Notes: a model not told the origin generated them from the letters alone. Counted from the stretch's first letter, positions 23,521 to 36,425 are shown. The stretch: DNA of 64,000 nt from Gigaspora rosea (GCA_003550325.1 QKWP01000637.1:143404-207403), one strand, 5' to 3'. Made by a program: numbers and translations.

Positions 23521-25120
23521 TTAAAGGTCTGATTTGGTCAAAAAATAAGTATTCGAATATTCATTTGTTCAATATTTTTTTATTCGAATATTGTTCAAAA
23601 TTTTGAAAATATTCAATGAATATTCACTGAATATTCATTGAATATTAAATATATTTCAATTTTAAAAATTATATAATATCTCGCTTAAATTAGCCAATAA
23701 AATTGCAAATAAATTATTAAAAATAAATAAAATTGTAAAATTATATATATATGGGAAATTATAGGCATCTCCTGCAAGAGATATATCTCCCACCCGGCGT
23801 ACTGATGCTGGATCAGGGGTCGGGTTTATCCCCATACCCCTTTATATAAACAATGATTATCAAAGATTGATAATCATTGTTTTTTTTTTATTTATTAGTG
23901 TTTTGTTTTTTTTTTCGCTTGTTTACTAATTTTTTTTTTTTTTTAGCTTGTCGCTTTTCGCCGTAGGTGTCATTGTCGTCGCTGGTGTTTTGTCGTCACT
24001 GGTGTCTTGTCGTCACTGGTGTCTTGTCGTCACTGGTGTCTTGTCGTCGTTGGTGTCGTGCTGCCGTTAGTTTTTATGAATTGATCTTGCGTCACTGGTA
24101 ATTAGTGGGTGGTCTTGCAGAATGATCCTGTGGAGTGGTCTTGCGTGCCTCTCAACTTTTTTATGGATTTTCTCCGGTGTTTTGGTGAATCTTATATGTT
24201 TCTCCGGTGTTTTGTTTTTATAAATTGCAGGTGCGTTTTTCCACTGTGGATTCATTTTTGATGTTTTTAATAGTTCTTTACTAATTTTTTTTATTTTTTT
24301 AGGCATCCTTTCTTTATACAGAGCTTGTCTTGTCTTGCTTCGTTGGGTCTGGGAATTGACAGGACGTGGCTCTTGGTGAGTAGTTAAGTTAGCTTTCCTT
24401 TTTTTTCTTTATTTTTATTTTTATTTTTTTTGTAATATTCCGGTATTTACTAACTTTTCTTTTCTCTTCTTTGGCTTGTTTAGATTTTTTAGGTTTTTGT
24501 GATGTGGAATCGGCACCAAGTTTTGGTGAAATCGCTGTTGTTGATGTGACGATATTCGTTGGTTTTTGGGTTTTGTCATTTTGAGACGTGGAATCGGTAC
24601 CAAAGTATTAGTAAAGTTGCTGTTGTTTTGATGTTATCGTCGGTGTGACAATATTTGTTTGGTTTTGGGTTTTGTTGCATTTACTTCGTTGTGCACTTTT
24701 TTTTTTAAAATAAATTTATAATCGTTACATGATGACATTTTAATTAAATACTATATGATGTAAATGCTGTGCAGGTGCGTGAACGTAGCACAATATTTGG
24801 ACGCATTTTTTTGTTTTTTTTTAATATAATAAAGTTAAAAAACAAGTTATCTGGTCTGAAGTTTATCAGTGAAATGAAGGTCCGAGTAGTACAAATAGAG
24901 TAGTACTTCGGAATGCATGTCACATGATATTTGCCGTTTTTGATTTGTTGGGAGATGCCTAAAAGCACCCTATATATATATATATATTCAATGAATATTC
25001 AATGAATATATTCAGTGAAATTTTAAATATTCGAATATTCATTCAGTGAAAAATTATATATTCAAATATTCGAATATTCAGTGAATATTCAGTGAATAGA
25101 ATTCATCGGGTTAGACCTCT
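23521..25120. mobile_element. 1.6-kb hAT-like element inserted in the LINE
   Basis: AGTCGATA flanks it (23513-23520 and 25121-25128). Its ends, TTAAAGGTCTGA and TTAGACCTCT, form a short imperfect inverted repeat. Both subterminal zones are dense with GAATATTCA and ATTCAGTGAATATT motifs in both orientations. It contains a second element but no recognisable transposase. Confidence 0.7.
23753..24970. mobile_element. 1.2-kb element with TAGGCATCTCC ends, nested in the previous one
   Basis: The ends read GGGAAATTATAGGCATCTCC and (complement) GGGTGCTTTTAGGCATCTCC, flanked by TATATATA on both sides. A hairpin lies at 23850-23880. Tandem TTGTCGTCACTGGTGTC units fill 23990-24055. Intron-like segments with TTTACTAA branch-like sites and AG acceptors end near 24301 and 24483. 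The minus-strand frames at 24067-24306 and 24421-24603 are basic and without known domains. Confidence 0.6.
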
Positions 25121-25128
25121 AGTCGATA

Positions 25129-25600
25129 GTAAAAGAAATCTGGTCAAATCTAGATACGTCGATTAAGAAGAAACTGTCGATTGATTACTTGCACTCATCG
25201 GTAACAGGAGAAGAAGAAGTAGTCAGATGTATGATAATAAATTACCTGGTATGAGGACTAATTGAAATAGACCTAAAAAATTCACTCCTGCAAGCAGGGA
25301 TCGCTAATAAAGCAGCAGAGTCGATCATATCAAAATGGTGTAATAAATGGCATAGCATTTTTCAAAAAGAGATCTGGCTCCAACACTGCGACGAAGTTGC
25401 AAAATAGAAAAAAGAGCTGGAAATCGATTCAGGAAAAAAGAAGAAGAAGAAGAAAGAAAGTGAATCTAAAAAGAAGAAAGTTGAAAGAGAAAAGGTTTTG
25501 GACAAAGGAAAAGACACACCCTTGGAAACGGAAGAAGAATATAGAAGACAGAAGGTATCAGATAAAAGATGTGATAAGTTCAAGGAAAAAATGGTCTGAG
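25129..25600 (+). pseudogene. LINE polyprotein, C-terminal part after the insertion
   Basis: If the 1.6-kb insertion and one copy of AGTCGATA are ignored, the frame ending VFWSEKEKSI continues as VKEIWSNLD without a shift, so this is the same gene. It runs on with stops through KLSIDYLHSS and a Lys-rich tail, followed by the 3' untranslated part and poly(A). Confidence 0.7.
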
Positions 25601-25961
25601 TAACAGAAGAAGTAGAAAAATGAATAAGAACTGGAAGGTAGTCCAAGTGGAATAAAAATTAAAAAGATCATGACTGGCTGTAGATCCAGGATAATGAACT
25701 GCGGATTTAATACCTGAGGTAGATATTAAAGAAGCAGCAAGGTCAATTCTACTTTGGCAGGTCGCACATAGGTACCAAACGACAACCGGGTGAGCCACAC
25801 TTTAGTTTAAAATAGCATAGCTATAAATAGAACACATGTATTAAAAATGCAATTTCTATATTATAAAATAAAGTTGTGACATGATCGTCAAAAAAAAAAA
25901 TACTGGTACTTTGTATATTATAAGAAATAAGTACTATATAGTAATACTGGATTTAAAATTA

Positions 25962-26973
25962 TCCCTTCGTGTGTTATGCAGGCAAATTTGTCTGCAAATT
26001 TTAGTTTTTGTATAATTGCTAAAAAAGTAGATATAAAAGAGCCCCCTAAAAAATATTTAAAATAATTCAGTTAGCTTTATACAATACTTTGGCAAAATAT
26101 TAATTTTAAATTTGTCATATTAAAAATTTTTACTAACTNCCCCTAAAAAATATTTAAAATAATTCAGTTAGCTTTATACAATACTTTGGCAAAATATTAA
26201 TTTTAAATTTGTCATATTAAAAATTTTTACTAACTAAAAATTATATTTTCGCCTATATATAAAATTATATCAAAAATTTTAAAATTTTCAACAGTGAATA
26301 ACTTTTGATCTACTGAACCGTTTTGGATGATTTAACTACCAAAATGATCATCTAAATGAGACGATTCTAATGAACCTAAAATTGCTAAAATTTGATAACA
26401 GAATCCTAAGATCGATGATGGTTTATTTATGTTACAAATCTTTATCGATCTTAGGATACTGTAATCAGATTTTAACGATTTTGAATTCATTAGAATCGTC
26501 TCACTGAGACGATAATTTTGGTAGTTAAATCATCCAAAACGGATAAGTAGATCAAAAGTTATTCAATATTTAAGATTTTTAATATAATAATAATAATTTT
26601 AATATACATAAATATAATATATTAAACCAACTTTAACCAATTTTTTTTTGAAAAATGTTAATTTTTTTATATTTAGTAAACTTAAAATAAAAATTATAAT
26701 AATAATTTGGTGGACTAAATTTATTTAAAAAAATTTTTTAAAATTTAAAACTTAAATTATGTTCTCAATTTTATAACAATAGATAATTTTAACTTTGCAT
26801 AAATTTATATAAAATATAGTTATTTATAAAAATTTATCATTCAAAAACAAAATATATATCTAAAAGAATACTATATTAAAAAATTAAACAAAGTTTTATA
26901 AAAAAATTTTTTAAAAATTTTATATAACTTTTTGCAGGCAAATTTGCCTGCAACTCCTTAACACACGAAGGGA
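25962..26973. mobile_element. TA-flanked element with TCCCTTCGTG ends
   Basis: TA precedes TCCCTTCGTGTGTTA and follows the complementary end. Just inside both ends lies GCAGGCAAATTTG. Relatives are the element at 60877-62159 and a partial copy near 51136-51190. The interior carries a foldback module (about 26285-26570). A single N and a 96-base duplication at 26043-26235 lie inside it. Confidence 0.65.
26043..26235. other. 96-base exact duplication around one N: probable assembly join
   Basis: Bases 26043-26138 recur as 26140-26235, with a single unresolved base between them. This is what an unmerged contig overlap produces, so the tandem copy is probably not real. Confidence 0.75.
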
Positions 26974-26975
26974 TA

Positions 26976-27780
26976 TAAATTTTTTATAGTATATAAAACA
27001 ATACAACTTGGTCTTAACACGAATTTCGTGCTTACTATAAACAGGACCTCAAATAATCTATGAGAGGTCATATTTGAAAATTGCTAATAGAGGCCCATTT
27101 TTCCAAAAAGGTTATATTTGTAAAGTAGATATTGGAGAAAAAAGTTAAATCTGAAAACAGCTAAATACAAAAAAAGTATATTTAAAAGAATACTAATGAG
27201 TAATTTTTATAAATTTTATATTTGAAATGTACTAATGAAAAATCTGGGCCATAATAGTAATATAGCAGATAATAAAATTTGAAAAATGCAAAATTAAAAA
27301 ATGTAAAAATCGAAAAAATGCAAAAATCGTAAAAATGCAAAAATTGGATAAAAATTATTTTTACTATAATGCTTAAATATAACCTCATTTAGATTATTCA
27401 AGGTCCTATACAATATAAAACTTTCAAAAATAATAGAGGCTTGTGAATACATTGGCAAAGAACTCACCAAAGCAAAAATACTCAAAACTTTGCTTCTATT
27501 AATTCATATGTTTTCTGTATTTTATGTTCTAAAAAAAGCTACAAAAACTAAAAAGAGTTAAACCGTCATGAAGCTATAGTTCATTCACATTATAATACTT
27601 TACAAGCTGAACTTATTTTACAACCATCAGAAGCAATTAGTGAATTTAGAAGGATACTAGTTTACATGATACAAACTAAATTAAAAACTAGTAGGACAGC
27701 AAATAATTATGATACCATATCTTGAAAGTCAAGCTTTAAATTAAAGTTTTCTAATACAATTATCTATATTCTTAACTTTG
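26976..27780. other. Intergenic DNA with one short open segment
   Basis: Mostly AT-rich. The plus strand of about 27555-27724 stays open (with SHYNTLQAELILQPSEAIS) and has a gene-like composition but no start codon or recognisable family. It may be an exon remnant. Confidence 0.3.
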
Positions 27781-27784
27781 CTTA

Positions 27785-28916
27785 GGAAGCTTCCAGAAAT
27801 CAGCTGATTTCTGGGTCGGTAGGTAGGGTAGCTGAAGAGGACCCGGATAATACTAACAAAGGTACGAGGTGAGTTAATAGTAAATTTTCAGACATTTTGT
27901 CCACTTTTTTGGCCCAAACTTTTTTTTAATTCTGGCCAAAATAAAATTAAATTTTAATTTGACCAGAATTTAGAAAGGTTTGGGCCAAAAAAATAGTCAA
28001 ATTTAATAAAAACATGTCCGGTTTAAGTAATTGTACCTCTGTTAGTATTATCCGGAGTCCTAGCTGAAGTATCAGGTGTATTTCTGGCTAAAATTTCATA
28101 ATTCCAGCCAAAGTTGCAAATTTATTTTTGACCAAAATTATAAATAATTAATAACTTTTAATCTACTGGACCAAATTTGATGATTCAACTACCAAAATGA
28201 TTCTCTCAACAAGAGGATTCTAGCAAGCCCAAAATTTTAAAATCCAATCACAGGATCCTGTGATCAGAATAGATTTGTGTTACTATAAAAGTTCTATAAT
28301 TTATTAAATAATTATAACACATTTATAGAAACACAAATTTATTTTGATCTTAGAATTCTGTAATTGGATTTTAATGATTTTGGGCATGTTAGAATCCTCT
28401 CATTGAGAAGATCATTTTGGTAGTAAAATCATCAAAATTGGCCTAGTAGACAGAAGTTATTAACAATTAAATATTAAATTGTAATTATTAATAGCTTCTG
28501 ATCTACTGGGCCGATTTCAATGGTTTTACTACCAAAATGATCCTCTCAATGAGAGGATTCCAACAAGCCCAAAATTGTTAAAATCCAATCACAGAATCCT
28601 AAGATTGAAATAAATATGTGTTACTATAAATGTGTTATAATTATTTAATAAATTATAGTAACACAAATCTATTCTGATCACAGGATCCTGTAATTGGATT
28701 TTAATGATTTTAGTTTTGCTAGAATCCTCTCGTTGAGAGGATCATTTTGGTAGTTGAATTATCAAATTTGGTTCAGTAGATCAAAAGTTATTTACTATTA
28801 AATGTTATATTTAAATTTTTAATAATTGTAAAATCTGATTGGCTAATTGGGGTCAGGTGTGGGTGGGTGGCAGTAGGCTCATAGTAAACAAAATCAGCTA
28901 ATTTCTGAAAGCTTCC
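27785..28916. mobile_element. PIF/Harbinger-like miniature element, TTA target duplication
   Basis: TTA at 27782-27784 and 28917-28919 flanks GGAAGCTTCCAGAAATCAGC and its complementary end. Two long foldback modules lie inside (about 28135-28475 and 28480-28800). A second element is inserted at 27838-28061. Confidence 0.7.
27838..28061. mobile_element. 224-bp hAT-like miniature element nested in the previous one
   Basis: AGCTGAAG occurs at 27830-27837 and 28062-28069. The ends AGGACCCGGATAATACTAAC and (complement) AGGACTCCGGATAATACTAA match over about 30 bases with few differences. It is non-coding. Confidence 0.8.
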
Positions 28917-29083
28917 TTATCTATTTTTGTGTCGTTTTCTGAAAGTCACACATCAGACACCATGCTAATATTGGTTGCAGATTGCGCATTTTCTATTTCA
29001 ATTATCTTTTTCAAAACTGAATTCATCAAATACTAGCATGTACTTATTTTTTGTAGTATGTTGAATTAGTCTATATACTTTAA

Positions 29084-29457
29084 GGGTAGAGTGAACGTAG
29101 ATCATTTTTCATACGATCTATGTGGTATATTAAATTTTTATATAGTAAATAAAAAAATGCTTCTGATAAATTTTTTAAGATTTTGACCAATTTGTATAGA
29201 ATTTATACAATAGTTTTAAATAGTTTGTTTATAATAATGAAGTTGCGCAATATTCATTGCTTTAAAAAAAATCAACTTTATATATAATTAAATTTTTGTA
29301 GGACACTATATGATTTTTGTAGATTGTACAAAGAATTGATTGGTCAGATTGCATGATGTTTATATGTAAATCATATGACATCATATAAATTGGTTATACA
29401 AAGTTGATCTACAATCGATTTTATATGAAATTGGATGGAAATTTGTATACCCTACCT
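29084..29457. mobile_element. TTAA-flanked miniature element, copy 1
   Basis: TTAA stands at both ends, with termini GGGTAGAGTGAAC and (complement) AGGTAGGGTATAC. It is near-identical to 55622-55987. TTAA duplications occur in piggyBac and Kolobok; I cannot tell which applies. Confidence 0.65.
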
Positions 29458-29529
29458 TTAAGTTTACTACTTTCAAATTACATAAGATCTTAAACTTTAT
29501 AATAAATAGAACATAAATAAACTACATGT

Positions 29530-30075
29530 CACTCTGGTTATATCGACATTCTTTAGCAATGGAAAAATTGTCGATATATCCAGATATCAGTTTAATAAGC
29601 ATCTCTATTTATACCGACATTATATTGATATTGTGTAGATATGTCGGCTTAGGCAGAGGTAAATTTTTTTGTTTTCACCAAACTTATACTAAGAATTATA
29701 AACTTAGCAAAATGAATTTATTTTAGCACAAAATGAATTTGTTTTATGTTTAGCATAAAATAAATCCATCATATATTTGCATAAAATAATGAAATGGATT
29801 TATTTTATGCTTATTGTTTCATGCTAAGCTTAGTATAAAGCAAATTTAAAAACTTAATTTGATTGGTACACCTATAACGATAGTCGGTTTATAAAAATTG
29901 TCGCTATATCCAGCAATAAAAATTATCTTAAATAATTTTTTAATATTAAAATTGTCGGTATGTCATTATAACCAATATCTCTTATGATTGTCGTTATAAC
30001 CAATGAATTTTTAACATTATAGATTTTTTTTTGAAAAAAGTGTCGATATAACCAGCTATCGGTATAACCAGAGTG
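29530..30075. mobile_element. 546-bp miniature element with CACTCTGGTTATA ends
   Basis: The termini CACTCTGGTTATATCGACA and (complement) CACTCTGGTTATACCGATA are followed inward by repeated GTCGATATAACCA-type motifs. Non-coding. The target duplication is unclear. Confidence 0.65.
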
Positions 30076-30367
30076 ATATGTATTAAATGAAATAATACCA
30101 TATTCAATAAATAAAAACTTCTTTTAAAAAGTTTAATGAGCTTTGAAAAAGTTTAATGAGTTTTAAAAACCATATAATATTTTTACTTTATATAATAATA
30201 TACGTGATTTATATATTTCTGCAAATTTTCCTTGTTATCATGTACACATAAAATTATTCATATACCATTTAGCCAGTTTGCTAAAAATTCTTTCCCAACC
30301 TTTTGAATACTATCTAATCTATTAAAAAAAATTCGCTCAATTACATTTCATACTTTGTAGCTTTAAG

Positions 30368-30809
30368 TAGGGTTCCAACATCCAATCCGGTTAACCATCC
30401 AACCAAACAACCGAACCGAAAAAAACGTCAACCGGATCGCAATTTTGACAAACTGGTTTAAATATGCCAACCGGATTAATATAACACAAACGGTTCACCC
30501 GTTGAAAAACGGGTAATCCGATTTCTTTTATTATGTCGACCTGCAACGATATTTCTCATTACGGCACACTTGTCAAATTTAACTAATTTTTTGTCCTCAA
30601 ATTTAAGTTTTGGGGACAAAATTATTTTTACAAATGCGCCGTAATATATAGGTAATTGGGTATCCAGGTCACCTGATTAGCATTACCTGATTACAATCAG
30701 GTGACCCGTTTTTAATCGGATAATCAGTTTTAGTTTCGGATAACCGGTTCCAATCAGTTTTCACCCGACAGGTCATGGTTGGAGATTTTCAATCCAGTTT
30801 GGAACTCTA
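30368..30809. mobile_element. 442-bp hAT-like miniature element with 8-bp target duplication
   Basis: GCTTTAAG occurs at 30360-30367 and 30810-30817. The termini are TAGGGTTCCAAC and (complement) TAGAGTTCCAAAC. Repeated ACCGG/CCGGTT and CGGGT motifs lie inside both ends. Confidence 0.85.
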
Positions 30810-30817
30810 GCTTTAAG

Positions 30818-31990
30818 TTAAAATTCCTTAATAAAATCATCAGTATACCACTAATTCTAGTACCAGTAAGAACTTTCTTCTACTATGTCAGAAGAAATTA
30901 TTAACGAAAAAAAAGGGATTAATAGAAATTAATTATAATGTGTATAGTATGCAAAGAAAAAACATATTTTCATTAACTTTTAAAAATCTCCAGTAATTTT
31001 TTTATGCAATTCTGGAGCTTTTTTCAGTACTTTGTTTTTAGACACAATATTACTCTGTCGGTGAGATGCTATTATAAGAGATAATTTTGAAAAAGAAAAC
31101 AGATAATATAAGTTAAGATTCAAATAACTACTTTTTGAACAATTGTAAGCTTACAGTTGTTTAACATATCAATATTAGTATTGCCAGAAATATCACTTCT
31201 AGTACTACTTGTATCAATAGGTTTCTAATAAATAAAGTTCTTTGTCTACTTAAAAATTGCAATAATTCCAAGAACTATTTTGTTGGGGTTGTAAAGGTAT
31301 TGAAAATCAGTATTTAAACTCTAACATATTTACAAACAAATCATATTAAGTTTATATATAAATAATTGCTTTAATATCTTCATTTTTATTACTTTGTTCG
31401 CTAAACGAATATCCATAGCTTTCGTCATCTTAGTGAATTTTTGATAATACCATGTATCCTCTCTATAACAAAATTTTTGATAATAAATAAAATGCCTCAG
31501 ATTTATTTCATTTAGTTTCAATCTATTTTAATAATAATAAATAATAATAGTTAATAGTACTTTATATTGTTGTTGATATCTAATAGTAATTAAATATTTT
31601 GTACTTATGACTTTTTCCCAATTTTCCTTTTATTATAATTTAATATAAATGTTTCAAAAACATTCATTGCCCTAGTAGACTTTTGGTAATATTCAAATGT
31701 TCATAACAAATTTCAAGATTGTTCATATACTTTAATTGTTTAGTTTTTTTATAATATTTATAGTAGCAAAGTACATAAATAGATCTAGTATAAAAGGCTT
31801 AGTTGTGAGGTTTTTATTTCGTTAAGATTTTGGTTTATAAACTATACCCTACTTTATTTTTTGATCAGAAAAAACATTTTTTGATCAAAGAAGCTAAATG
31901 ACAAAACAACATACTTGTAAAATTTTGAAGTAAATTATTATATAACTTACCAGAGGCTTTATAATACTGGTTTTATTATTCTAATTTTAG
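30818..31990. other. AT-rich intergenic DNA, no supported gene
   Basis: I see only short chance frames and A/T-rich simple sequence here. Confidence 0.4.
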
Positions 31991-31992
31991 TA

Positions 31993-32308
31993 CCATATAT
32001 TCCTGAAAATAAGCTACCTTTTTTGGGCCAAAAATTACACGAAAAACATGGGGTAGCTTATTTTTAGCGTATAGATGTTTTTGAAAAAATTAAAAAACGT
32101 ACTAATAAAAAGTTGTCCAAATGACACCAAATTTTTACTATAAGTGTATTTTGATGCAATGAACAACTTTACTTAATTGAACTTTTTGAAGTTTACTTAG
32201 TAAAAAAAAGTTTTATATGTAGCAACTGCCAATGCGTTTTTTGAAATTTTTGAAAAAAATCAGAGGGGTAGCTTATTTTCGGAGTAGCTTATTTTCGGGA
32301 ATATACGG
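31993..32308. mobile_element. 316-bp Tc1/mariner-like miniature element
   Basis: TA flanks both ends. The termini CCATATATTCCTGAAAATAA and (complement) CCGTATATTCCCGAAAATAA continue into GCTAC. Non-coding. Confidence 0.75.
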
Positions 32309-33049
32309 TATATAAATTCATTAATTTGATGGCTAATCTTCAATTTTGGGTTACAAATTTTGGGGTACTTTATTGATTGGCAAATATGAATAAGTAGTCA
32401 AATAAAAACTTACACAATTTTTAAAACTTTTTTAAAAAACTTTAAAAATTATGAAAAATTTTTTACTTATATTTTGTAATATATTAGGAATTGGAACCAT
32501 TTAACCGTTTAAAAATTGCTCTATAGTTCTAAGCAGAATTATTTTGGTCATGGGCCAGAATTATTTTAATACTGGTCAAATTAAACGGTTAAACAATTAA
32601 TTAAATGATTAAGAAAAATTTTAGGTGGTTCCAATCTCTATAATACATTAAGCCAATTTTGATAGGTTTACTACTATTGAAATAGTATTTTTTTTTTACA
32701 ACTCTTAATAGAAATTCAAATAATAATAATATAATAAAAAATTAGTCTAATTAACTTAACTGCAATTCCATTATTGAGTTTTTAATTGCAATAGTTATGT
32801 AATATTTTTAAAATTGCTATATTTCAAAAAAAAGTAATAAAATTTGAAAAAACTTAATCTATACCTGGAGTAGAGGGTCTTATTTATATCTGTCATGTGA
32901 CTATGTTTATAAAATTAAATTAAGCTAATTAACATAGAATCACATATTTTTTCTATTATTGTTTTTATAATGCCTTTGTTATCATCATTATGTGGTTTTT
33001 TTTTGTCCTTTTATTGTCATTCTTGCAGCTTTTTTGTATTGCTTTTATT

Positions 33050-33480
33050 ATTATTTTGTAGTGTTTTCATTATTGTTTGGTGGTATTTTTGATTGTAATT
33101 TGGTAGCACCTTTGGTTGTCATTTGGTAGTGCCTTTGGTTATTGTTTGGTAGTACCTTTAGTTATACTTTTGTTATTATTTGGTAGTACTTTATATTGTA
33201 GTTTGGTGGTGTTTTGGTCATGGTTTTGTAGTACTTTTGGTTGTAGTTTTAGTACTTTTCATTATCATTTGTTAGTCCTTTTGAACATTGTTTGGTAGTG
33301 CTTTTGTTTGCTATTTGGTAGTGCTTTTGGTTGTTGTTTGGTAATGCTTTATATTGTTTGGTAGTACTTTTGGTTGTAGCTTTGATTATTATTTGTTGAT
33401 ATTTTTGGTTATTATTTGGTTATTGTTGATACTTTTAGTTATTATTTGCTATACTTTTTGTTTGGCTTTTGACTTGCTAT
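33050..33480. repeat. Degenerate minisatellite of TTTGGTAGTGCTTTTGGTTGT units
   Basis: About a dozen or more imperfect units of 20-30 bases. The long plus-strand frames here (33116-33298, 33354-33545) are by-products of the repeat. Confidence 0.75.
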
Positions 33481-34065
33481 GCTTTTTGTTGATTGTGTGT
33501 TTTTTTTTTGTACTTTTACTACTTTGTATTTTTTTTAATAAATAAATTGTTTTTAATAATATAGTATATAATAAAAAAAAAAACTTTAAAATTTTAAATT
33601 TTTTAATATTTGAACCAATTATATTAGGCAGTACAGGATAAAACTTATACTCTTGGTAGTGTTGGGTTTAAATATTGTTCTATTAAAATTGCAGGGACAC
33701 AGACAGTTCCAAACAATATTCTATATTCATGATAGCATTTAATGTACAAGGGCTTATTAAATGATCCGATTGGCTAACAAAATAGCCCTTATACAATCTG
33801 ATTAGCTAACAAAGCAGCCCTTATTGTAATTTTAATTGTTCAGGACATTAATATTTTGGCAAACATGTCTGGAATGTCCTATCCCAGACTGTTTATTGTC
33901 CATGTTTCTGTCCTAGCACAATACTGCTCTTCAGGCTTAGGATAAAAGTTTCTATCCCAGATACAGAATAAGAATGCTCATAAAATTTTTGAAGTAAATT
34001 TAGATGTATTAAAAAGTAAGTACAAAAGTATCAAAAACATAAGTTTTGCATTAATGTAACTGTAA

Positions 34066-34971
34066 GGGGGCTTCCAGAAATTACGTAATTTTTTAGTGGG
34101 TGGGTAGGGTCCCGAAAATATCAGGTTATAATTATAATTCTGGTTAAATTTTTATAATTTTGGCCAAAAGTATAAAATTATAAAATTATTAATAACTATT
34201 GTTCTACTAAACCAATTTAGATGATTTAATTACCAAAATGTTCTTCTTACTAAGACGATTCTAACAAGCCCAAAATCGTTAAAATCTAATCACAGGGTCC
34301 CAAGATTGTTTAACTTTTGTATAATTTTAATAGTAATTTTTTAGAATTATTAAGTAAATTTCTTTAATATTGAATAACTTTTGATCCACTGCCTGTTTTG
34401 GATAATTTAACTACCAAAATATTCATCTCAGTGAGACAATTCTAATAAGCCCAAAATTACTAAATTCTAATCACAGGATTTCAAAATCGATAAAGATTTG
34501 TATTGTTAAACAAACAATAAAATCTTTATTCATCTTGGAATCCTGTAATTAGAATTTAGCGATTTTGGGCTTGTTAGAATCGTCTCACTGAAATGAACAA
34601 TTTGGTAGTTAAATCATCCAAAATGGGCCAGTGGATCAAAAGTTATTTAATATTAAAGAAATTTACTTAGTGGTTTTAAAAAATCACTATTAAAATTACA
34701 CAAAAGTTGAATGATCTTGGGATCCTGTGATTAGATTTTAACGATTTTGGACTTGTTAGAATTGTCTTAGTAGGATAAACATTTTGGTAGTTAAATCATC
34801 TAAATTGGTCCAGTAGAGCAATAGTTATTATCAATTTCATAAATTGAAACATATGAATAAATTTTAAAAAATATAAAATTTGATTGGCTAATAGAGTATC
34901 AGGTGTAGGTAAGTGGGTAAAATTTTAAAATTTATTAGTAATAAAATATTATATAATTTCTGGAAGCCTCC
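34066..34971. mobile_element. 906-bp PIF/Harbinger-like miniature element, TAA target duplication
   Basis: TAA at 34063-34065 and 34972-34974 flanks GGGGGCTTCCAGAAATTACG and the complementary end. Inside are foldback modules containing TCTCAGTGAGAC-type palindromes and AACTTTTGATC blocks. Same family as 8074-10440 and 27785-28916. Confidence 0.75.
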
Positions 34972-35789
34972 TAATCACCTGACTTGTCATATTTTTTAAA
35001 TTTTTATTGGTTAATAACTCAAAATTCACATAAAAAATTTACATAATTTATTACTAGTATTTGTTATTTTGCATTATAATCCTAAACACTCTAGTGTAGT
35101 ATTATTTTACTAAAACTAGTGTTCCAAATTATTAGTTAGAAATTCAACTACTTTGGCCCTTTCCAAACCAGTATACATGGTGGATAAGTTCTGTATCAGG
35201 TTTGAAAGATTATTAGTTTTGAAAAAATCATATGATTAACAGATAATTAATCTACCAATTAGATTGCCAAATTTGAAAATATATTTAAATAGAAAAAAAT
35301 TTTTAAAAATTTAAGATATCATAATATAATTAAAAAGTTCTCCACAATTGCTATTATATGCATACACCTTTTTAAATGAAAACCAGTTATTGCAAACAAT
35401 TGATTTATTTATTTATTATTTCAAAAATATTGCATATATGTTCTTTATATTGAAATAATCTAGTTTGATATACTGGTAGTTTTTTATTACAGACTGATTG
35501 TTAGTATGGATATATGTAATATTGATATTTGCAGTTATATAGTACTTGGGTTTGTATGGCTTAGTACTGCATAATGCAGGCTAGTAATGCCTAATGAAAT
35601 AACAAAACTTATAGTTTTATTAGGTTTCGTTATTTTACTAAATATCACTAATGCAGGCTAGCAATTAATACAAACATGCTAATATTGTTATTCGCAAATA
35701 TCTATGCAATTGATTAGATTTCTTTGGGAGAAAGGGTTGGGTTATAAATTGTGGTCTATTGTAGCTAAGTAATAATACAAACCAAAAAT

Positions 35790-36425
35790 TGAATTAATTG
35801 ATTAGTTGTAAAGTTGACAACTAATCAATTTGAATTTTACAGATTCAACTTAGTTGATTAATCAATTAGTTGACTAATTAATTAATCGATTGGCCAACTA
35901 ATCAACTAGTTGATTGGTTAATTAATTAACCGATCATATGGGCAGCCGTCAATAGAAATCAAGCAAATCAACATTTGAAAAAAAATTAATTCCTTAACTT
36001 TCATAGCTTATATCTCAATGAATTTTAAAGCTAACTTAATGGTTTAATATTCAAAAGAAAGCTTAGATCGTAAGCTTTCTTTTGAATATTAAATCATTAA
36101 GATAGCTTTAAAATTCATTGAGATATAAGCTATGAAAGTTAAGGAATTAAATTTTTTTAAATGTTGATTTGCTTGATTTCTATTGACGGCTGCCCATATA
36201 AAAATATCAACCTAGCTGTTTTAGTTGCTCTTTACATATATTTTATCAAATTTCGTTTATTATTTATTCAACTAATCAATTGGTTGGTTAATCGATTAGT
36301 TGGTCAATCAATTAGTCGATTAATTAATTGGCCAATTAAAAATAATAAAATCAATTAATCAATTAGTTGGATAAAATAATCTATTAAACTAATCGATTAA
36401 AAATTTTTCATCAATTTGTATTACT
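35790..36425. mobile_element. Foldback element with a 262-bp palindrome
   Basis: The core palindrome (35937-36198) has arms of about 125 bases with few mismatches, centred near 36068. Outside it, arrays of AACTAATCAATTGG-like motifs lie in opposite orientation on each side. The outer ends (TAGCTAAGTAATAATACAAA and the complement of TTTGTATTACTATAGCTA) are also roughly complementary. Confidence 0.75.

Larger units (their letters stand above)
19918..25900 (+). mobile_element. 5'-truncated LINE retrotransposon with 15-bp target duplication and poly(A)
   Basis: AAATACTGGTACTTT occurs at 19903-19917 and again at 25898-25912, directly after an A-run (25890-25900). Between them lie reverse transcriptase, RNase H and a Cys/His knuckle in the order typical of non-LTR elements. 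The endonuclease and first ORF are absent, so the copy is 5'-truncated. A 1.6-kb insertion occupies 23521-25120. The reading frames carry several stops and frameshifts. Confidence 0.85.

Noticed and set aside
33116..33545. Two plus-strand frames
   Set aside because: Products of the TTTGGTAGTGCTTTTGG minisatellite.
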